DNA from: CAVXFS01 sp049582805
GTDB taxonomy: Bacteria > Pseudomonadota > Gammaproteobacteria > Burkholderiales > Gallionellaceae
Direction: 5' to 3'
Length of the DNA: 29,045 nucleotides
NCBI GenBank assembly: GCA_049582805.1
Contig: JBAUUR010000037.1
Span: 1 to 29,045, forward strand
Shown: positions 24,690 to 29,045 of the stretch, piece by piece
How positions within the stretch are numbered: position 1 is the first letter of the stretch
Layout: each line of letters begins with the position of its first letter
Notes under the pieces: model-generated
Told to the model about the DNA's origin: nothing
What the model saw: the letters and a program-made list of their open reading frames with translations, nothing else
Database searches by the model: none
Position numbers and translations under genes: made by a program

Positions 24690-25427
24690 TCAGACCCGGC
24701 GCCGGCGCCCCAGACCGAGGCCCAGGAGGCCGATACCCACTAACGCCAGGCTGGCGGGCTCAGGGACACTACTGGAGGTACTGGAGGCCGCAAACGACGT
24801 GATTGAGCCGCAGGGGGGTCCATTAGTGCAGTCAATGTTTTCACGCGTAGTATCCAGAGTTAATATCTGGTCACTATTATATACATAAGGACCACCCACA
24901 AGCGCGGTCTGGTCAAGCGACACTGAGTAATCGCTGCACGTCGCGATACCGTCATTGCAGGTCGCACTCCATGCAGGGCCAACGGCGGTAGCATCGAAGA
25001 AAAAGATGTCACCTATTGTCGGCGTGTCGGCTGCGGAAAGGCCACTTACGTCAAGCCCACCCTCATACTGCAATGAGCCGAATGTTTGATTTGCAGACGT
25101 CGCATCAAAGGTGATTGTATTGCCGCTTACGTTGGAGGTCGGGTATAAATAGAGCAACCAGTCACCTGCCGTACCAGAAGCGCTGTAACTCCCCGTCGAC
25201 GTAAAGGTACCGGTTAATGTAACCTGAAAATCATAGCCTGATCCACCCAGTTCGAGTCCAGGAATACCATTGAACACCGTGTTCAGATCGAGCGTCAGCG
25301 GTTTGTAGACTCCGGTGACCGTCGTGGTAGTGGTTTTGGGGGCAGTTGGCAAAGCAGCCGCGTTCTGGGCAAGCGTGGCACTGAGCAGCAGGGCGGCGCA
25401 GGCCGCATAAATGTTTCTGATGAACAT
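24690..25427 (-). CDS. PEP-CTERM sorted exported protein
   Basis: ATG 25427 is preferred over GTG 25436 because GGGAG lies eight bases upstream. The 245-residue product has a signal peptide (ending QNAAA), a beta-rich, Thr/Ser-rich and Asn/Asp-rich body, and a canonical PEP-CTERM tail: SSVPEPASLALVGIGLLGLGLGRRRRV (motif VPEP, hydrophobic helix, basic end). Exosortase would cut near PEP and anchor or release the protein in connection with an extracellular polymer matrix. No exosortase is in this window. Four Cys residues in the C-terminal half could form disulfides. The gene has its own terminator downstream and an exact sigma-54 promoter upstream, diverging from the second CHASE2 cyclase. Confidence 0.92.
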   Translation of the reverse strand: MFIRNIYAACAALLLSATLAQNAAALPTAPKTTTTTVTGVYKPLTLDLNTVFNGIPGLELGGSGYDFQVTLTGTFTSTGSYSASGTAGDWLLYLYPTSNVSGNTITFDATSANQTFGSLQYEGGLDVSGLSAADTPTIGDIFFFDATAVGPAWSATCNDGIATCSDYSVSLDQTALVGGPYVYNSDQILTLDTTRENIDCTNGPPCGSITSFAASSTSSSVPEPASLALVGIGLLGLGLGRRRRV

Positions 25428-25463
25428 GTTGATCACTCCCGTGTAATTCGCATGGATTTACTG

Positions 25464-25479
25464 AGCAATTGTTGTGCCA
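25464..25479 (-). promoter_or_regulatory. Consensus sigma-54 (RpoN) promoter of the PEP-CTERM gene
   Basis: The minus strand reads TGGCAC-AACAA-TTGCT, an exact match to the -24/-12 consensus TGGCAC-N5-TTGCW. The -12 element lies about 38 bases upstream of ATG 25427, so the transcript would have a leader of about 26 bases with GGGAG correctly placed. PEP-CTERM genes are known in several proteobacteria to be sigma-54-dependent through the PrsK/PrsR pair. The AT-rich stretch just upstream (about 25482-25560) would suit enhancer binding and bending, but I identify no specific activator site. Confidence 0.85.
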
Positions 25480-25656
25480 GATATAAATAAATAATATAAA
25501 ACAATCGCTTATAATTTTATACAAACCGTACTGGTTGGTATGTGTAAAGAATTCCGACACGCAATCAGTAATCAATCATCCATATGCTATCATCCGCTAA
25601 CATACATCTTCAGCCAAGGCGGTTGTTCTTGGCATGCACTCGACTGATGGACTGAC

Positions 25657-27648
25657 GTGTCAGCGGCCCGTATATCTCTCCGTTCAATCATCAACTGGTT
25701 GCGCCAGCCCGCCAGCATTGGCGTCGGCATCGGCTTGGCTGTCTTTCTCGCGGTTTCGGGGCTGCGCCTGCTGGGGGGGCTGCAGGCGGTGGAACTGGCC
25801 GTCTACGACCTGTATCTGCAGTTGAGGCCGGACGCTGGCTGGCGCGAGGATCGCGTAGCCGTGGTGCTGGTCAACGATGAGGATATCCGCCGGTTGGGGC
25901 AGTGGCCTCTTACCGACCAGACCCTGGCTCAGGTGGTCGAGAATCTGGTGCAGGCCGGTCCGCTCGATGTCGGCTTCGATCTCTATCGCGATCTCCCGGT
26001 GGCGCCGGGTACGGCGACCTTCGAGCGCGTGCTGGCGGACAACAAGCAGGTCTATTTCGTCATGAAGTTTGGTGGCCACGATACGGCGCGGGTCTCGCCG
26101 CCACCGGCCCTGGCCGGGAGCGAGCGGGTGGGCTTCGCCGATCTGCTGATCGACGCCGGGGGTTGTGTGCGCCGCGGGTTGCTGTTTCTGGATGACGGGC
26201 AGACGGTCGGCTACTCCTTCGCGTTGCGGCTGGCGTTGCCTTACCTGGCCAAACATGGGGTGACCCCCGCCGCTGGAGAACCCTACCCCAACGATCTGCG
26301 TCTCGGTCGGGTCACCTTCCATCCCTTGGAGGCCAACGACGGGCCGTACGTCAAGGCCGACGCGGGGGGGTATCAGTTCCTGCTGGATTACAAGGGCGGT
26401 GCTAGGCCGTTCAGTACTTACTCCTTGTCCGACGTGCTGGACAAGCGCATTCCGGCTGGTGCGTTGCGGGATCGAATTGTGCTGGTCGGGGTGTCGGCCG
26501 ATAGTGTCAAGGATTTCTTCCTGACCCCTTACAACCGTCGCGAAAAGGACCTGGCCGGCACGCCTGGTGTACTCATCCATGCCCAGGCGATCAGCCAGCT
26601 TCTGCGCGCGGGCCTGGACGGCGAGCGGCCCATGCGATTTCTGTCTGAGAGGATGATCTACCTGACGATGCTGCTGTGGGGCCTGATTGCGGTGGCAACC
26701 GCGCTGCGGGTGCGGGAGTTGTTGCAGTTCTCCTTGCTGGCCAGCCTGGAGGTGCTGCTTCTGCTGGGGGGCACCTATGCCGCTTTCCTGGCCGGCTGGT
26801 GGGTGCCGGTGGTTCCTGCCGCCCTTGTGGGTATCGGTGCTGCGGGCCTCTGCGTCGCCTATCTGTCTAGCCTGGAGCGTAACGAGCGCCGCTATCTGAT
26901 GGATATTTTCTCGAAGCAGGTTTCACCCGATGTGGCAGAGGAGATGTGGCGTTCGCGCGACCAGTTTCTCCAGGGCGGGCGATTGGAACCGCGCCTGATG
27001 ACCGCCAGCATCCTGTTCACCGATCTGCACAACTTCACCCCCGTGGCTGAACGACTATCACCGCCGGAACTCATGGAATGGCTGAACCTGTACATGGACC
27101 GCATGGCGGGGCTGGTCATGCAACACGGCGGGGTGGTTGACGACTACTTCGGGGACGCGATCAAGGCCAATTTTGGCGTGCCCATAGCCCGCACCGATGA
27201 GGCCGCCATTGATGAGGATGCACGCCACGCGGTTCGCTGCGCCCTGGCTATGGGCGCTGCTCTGACAGTAATGAACCGGGACTGGGCGGTGGCGGGCTTG
27301 CCCCGAATCAGCATGCGGGTCGGCATCGCCACGGGCATGGTAGTCGCGGGTTGCCTGGGTAGCACGCAGCGGATGAAGTTCACAACCCTTGGCGATATCG
27401 TCAACACCGCCGCCCGGCTCGAGACTTACGGAAAGGACGACCCAAACGTGACCACCGAAGACAGCATCTGCCGGGTACTCATATCCGAGGAAACCGCGCG
27501 CCGCATCGGCGAAGCATTCGTCACCCAGTTGGTGGGCAGTCTTAAACTGAAGGGCAAGGAAACGATGGTCAAGGTTTATCGTGTGGAGCTCGAGCGACTG
27601 GAGAGCCCTGACTCAAGCATGGCGCTGAACCGAGCCGGGCCTAGCTGA
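25657..27648 (+). CDS. CHASE2 transmembrane class III nucleotide cyclase, atypical substrate residue
   Basis: From GTG 25657 (weak ribosome site) the 663-residue protein has an N-terminal membrane segment (about 20-42), a CHASE2 domain (about 45-325; VAVVLVNDEDIRRLGQWPL, RIVLVGVSADSVKDFFLTPY), three membrane segments (about 330-405) and a class III cyclase domain (about 445-630). The metal ligands D456 (LFTDLHNFT) and D500 (YFGD) and the pair N583/R587 (VNTAARL) are kept, but the purine-selecting lysine is replaced by Asp496 (VVDDYFGD; compare VDKFIGD in the first cyclase). The enzyme may be active with altered selectivity, or weak. It diverges from the PEP-CTERM gene and precedes the DUF928 gene. 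It probably reports on the surface-module genes around it. Confidence 0.88.
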   Translation: MSAARISLRSIINWLRQPASIGVGIGLAVFLAVSGLRLLGGLQAVELAVYDLYLQLRPDAGWREDRVAVVLVNDEDIRRLGQWPLTDQTLAQVVENLVQAGPLDVGFDLYRDLPVAPGTATFERVLADNKQVYFVMKFGGHDTARVSPPPALAGSERVGFADLLIDAGGCVRRGLLFLDDGQTVGYSFALRLALPYLAKHGVTPAAGEPYPNDLRLGRVTFHPLEANDGPYVKADAGGYQFLLDYKGGARPFSTYSLSDVLDKRIPAGALRDRIVLVGVSADSVKDFFLTPYNRREKDLAGTPGVLIHAQAISQLLRAGLDGERPMRFLSERMIYLTMLLWGLIAVATALRVRELLQFSLLASLEVLLLLGGTYAAFLAGWWVPVVPAALVGIGAAGLCVAYLSSLERNERRYLMDIFSKQVSPDVAEEMWRSRDQFLQGGRLEPRLMTASILFTDLHNFTPVAERLSPPELMEWLNLYMDRMAGLVMQHGGVVDDYFGDAIKANFGVPIARTDEAAIDEDARHAVRCALAMGAALTVMNRDWAVAGLPRISMRVGIATGMVVAGCLGSTQRMKFTTLGDIVNTAARLETYGKDDPNVTTEDSICRVLISEETARRIGEAFVTQLVGSLKLKGKETMVKVYRVELERLESPDSSMALNRAGPS

Positions 27649-27736
27649 TTCTTGAATAACTTGGTGGGCCGCCATGCGCCCGCTATGATATTCAAAAGTA
27701 TTCAAAAATAAGATAGGCTATTAAAATGGTTGTTTT

Positions 27737-27749
27737 AGCCAAAATGGCT
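27737..27749. promoter_or_regulatory. Small dyad in the DUF928 gene leader
   Basis: AGCCA-AAA-TGGCT is a perfect 5-base-pair dyad lying in an AT-rich leader about 40 bases before the DUF928 start. It could be an operator or a weak terminator remnant of the upstream cyclase gene; there is no T-run. The nearby ribosome site is AAGAGGAG. Confidence 0.25.
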
Positions 27750-27788
27750 TAAACTGCGTCCAATCCGATCAATCAAGAGGAGACTTCC

Positions 27789-28502
27789 ATGCGCTACGCC
27801 CTTCACTTTGCATTAGTGCTATCCGTTGCTTTCCTCCTGGCCGTTCCCCTCTTCGCCGAGGCCGCCGATTCGTCACCAAACTCATCGAAAGACACTTTCG
27901 TCTACAACCCGCCGTTGCGCGGCGCACCCTCCAGGCGGGTAGGCGGAGCCACGCGCGGCAGCGGCAAGGCAGACTTTGTGCTGAATGTGCTCGCGCCCGA
28001 CCAGACCGGCCTCACCACTCAGGCCCAGCCGATCCTTTACTGGTATGCCTCGGGCCCATCCGCTACGTCGGTGGAAGTGACCGTTATCGCGGATGTCGCT
28101 GAAAAGCCCTTGCTGTCAAAGGATTTCGCCGTTACACCCGCTGGTATGTTGTCCATCGACTTGTCCAAGTATGGCATTACCTTGAAGCCTGATACCGACT
28201 ATGAGTGGTTCGTCTCGGTGGTACCGGATCCGGAGCAGCGCTCAAAGGACGTCACCAGTGGCGGAACTATCCGGCGAGTGGCTGCCGATCCTGCGGTCAT
28301 GGCGCAACTAGCGTCCGCCAGCGAGCGTGATGTGCCCAAGATCTATGCCGAGGCTGGCCTCTGGTATGACGCGATTGAAGCGCTCTCGCGTCTCATCGAG
28401 CGCAAACCCGGTGATCAAGAACTTCGTTCCCAGCGGGCGGCATTGCTGGATCAGATCGGTTTGCCAGATGCTGCCAAGTATGACCGTGCCGGCTCACACT
28501 GA
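27789..28502 (+). CDS. DUF928-family exported protein
   Basis: The 237-residue product has a signal peptide (ending FAEAA) and the DUF928 landmarks in order: FVYNPPLRGAPSRRVGGATRG, LNVLAPDQTGLTTQAQPILYWY, a beta-sandwich body, YEWFVSVVPDPEQRSKDV and a C-terminal helical end with EAGLWYDAIEALSRL. DUF928 has no known activity. My recollection is that it recurs beside CHASE2, CHAT and two-partner-secretion genes, particularly in cyanobacteria; this was not checked here. AAGAGGAG lies about eight bases before the ATG. It follows the second CHASE2 cyclase by 140 bases and is probably periplasmic. Confidence 0.85.
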   Translation: MRYALHFALVLSVAFLLAVPLFAEAADSSPNSSKDTFVYNPPLRGAPSRRVGGATRGSGKADFVLNVLAPDQTGLTTQAQPILYWYASGPSATSVEVTVIADVAEKPLLSKDFAVTPAGMLSIDLSKYGITLKPDTDYEWFVSVVPDPEQRSKDVTSGGTIRRVAADPAVMAQLASASERDVPKIYAEAGLWYDAIEALSRLIERKPGDQELRSQRAALLDQIGLPDAAKYDRAGSH

Positions 28503-28554
28503 CCCCTCCGCCAGACTCCTGTTTTGAAGGCTAGAAGTTTGCGCGGATTCATGC

Positions 28555-28893
28555 GTGGCGGCATGGCCTGTTCACGCAAATGGGCGACCAGATGGGATAG
28601 TCTTTAACACCATCTGGCTCCGCCAGATTGCCAAGCTTTTCGCCAATGCGGACAGTTGCTTTGATATCGTCGGCCACAGCAGTCGGTCGGGCGATGAAAC
28701 CTTCAACGAATTGCTGTCGCTGCAACGTGCACAATATATACAGAAACTGATGCAGAAGGACTCCCCAAACATCATGGAGCGCTCAAAGGCGATTGGACGC
28801 GGCTGGAAGGAAAACATCGTCGGCATCGGCAGTGACGACATGCGAGATGCCATTGACCGCCGCGTCGAATTCAGAATCACCCCGTGCCGCTGA
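28555..28893 (+). pseudogene. 5'-truncated OmpA-domain protein
   Basis: The frame from a GTG at 28555 has no signal peptide and no good ribosome site, and the same frame is closed by a TGA at 28525-28527. The body is a nearly complete OmpA C-terminal domain (IVFNTIWLRQIAKLF, DIVGHSSRSGDETFNELLSLQRA, ENIVGIGSDD, DAIDRRVEFRI). The close DRRVEF end and the missing first strand suggest a gene that lost its N-terminal half, starting only 52 bases after the DUF928 gene. It could still be a small expressed domain, but without export it should not reach peptidoglycan. Confidence 0.55.
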
Positions 28894-29045
28894 TCGTACG
28901 ATCCTTTGAACCAAAATAATTAGTCTCTTATGACTTCACTCTTTACAAATTCTGAGCAGATATTGTCATGCGGCGAGGGCCGGGATGACGAGTTGTTCGG
29001 AGAGTCTGCAAGCAACAGCGATTGCGCTGCGCCCGAGGCGCGTCA
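28894..29045. other. Window end, no gene identified
   Basis: The last 152 bases contain no recognised gene. A plus-strand frame from an ATG at 28984 (MTSCSESLQATAIALRPRR...) runs off the window edge and may be the start of a gene, but I cannot judge it from this length. Confidence 0.3.

Noticed and set aside
25684..26580. 298-codon minus-strand frame opposite the second CHASE2 cyclase
   Set aside because: It is antisense to CHASE2 coding sequence, with a Gln/Arg-rich composition typical of a shadow.

Overview
The window looks like a chromosomal segment of a Gram-negative, probably betaproteobacterial (Nitrosomonadales/Gallionella-like) bacterium. The evidence is a PEP-CTERM exosortase-sorted protein behind a consensus sigma-54 promoter, two-partner secretion genes, OmpA/FecR envelope proteins, and several CHASE2 and Ser/Thr kinase proteins. 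The taxonomic call is inference from gene content; no rRNA or tRNA is present.

Layout. (a) 1-3.5 kb is a damaged, fairly AT-rich accessory stretch: the tail of a frameshifted gene, an orphan membrane protein, a palindromic intergenic repeat, and a truncated plus a degenerate copy of the same IS3-family element with an AT-rich 2-oxoglutarate/Fe(II)-oxygenase-like gene between them. (b) 3.9-12.1 kb, plus strand: a FecR-domain secreted protein, an OmpA-domain lipoprotein, a CHASE2 adenylate cyclase, a very large NHL-propeller/FnIII/transglutaminase-like/TPR exported protein, and a small exported protein. (c) 12.6-17.6 kb is a kinase block: a CHASE2 receptor Ser/Thr kinase (plus strand), then, tail-to-tail on the minus strand, a paralogous soluble kinase and a kinase fused to a cyclic-nucleotide-binding domain. 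(d) 17.9-28.9 kb, visibly GC-richer: an exported TPR-CHAT (caspase-like) protein; a TpsB transporter and TpsA exoprotein overlapping by 44 bp on the minus strand; a PEP-CTERM protein (minus); then on the plus strand a second CHASE2 cyclase, a DUF928 protein and a 5'-truncated OmpA-like remnant.

How it may fit together (inference): three CHASE2 sensors place extracytoplasmic domains next to two kinds of output, cyclic nucleotide synthesis and Ser/Thr phosphorylation. The kinase with its own cyclic-nucleotide-binding domain would let the cyclases feed directly into phosphorylation, a one-chain analogue of the eukaryotic PKA/PKG logic. The CHAT/TpsB/TpsA/PEP-CTERM/DUF928 genes look like a secreted surface module. 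Its PEP-CTERM gene has an exact sigma-54 promoter, and tpsA and the CHAT gene have weaker GG-N10-GC candidates at plausible positions. All function calls come from reading translated sequence and recalling families; no database search was run.
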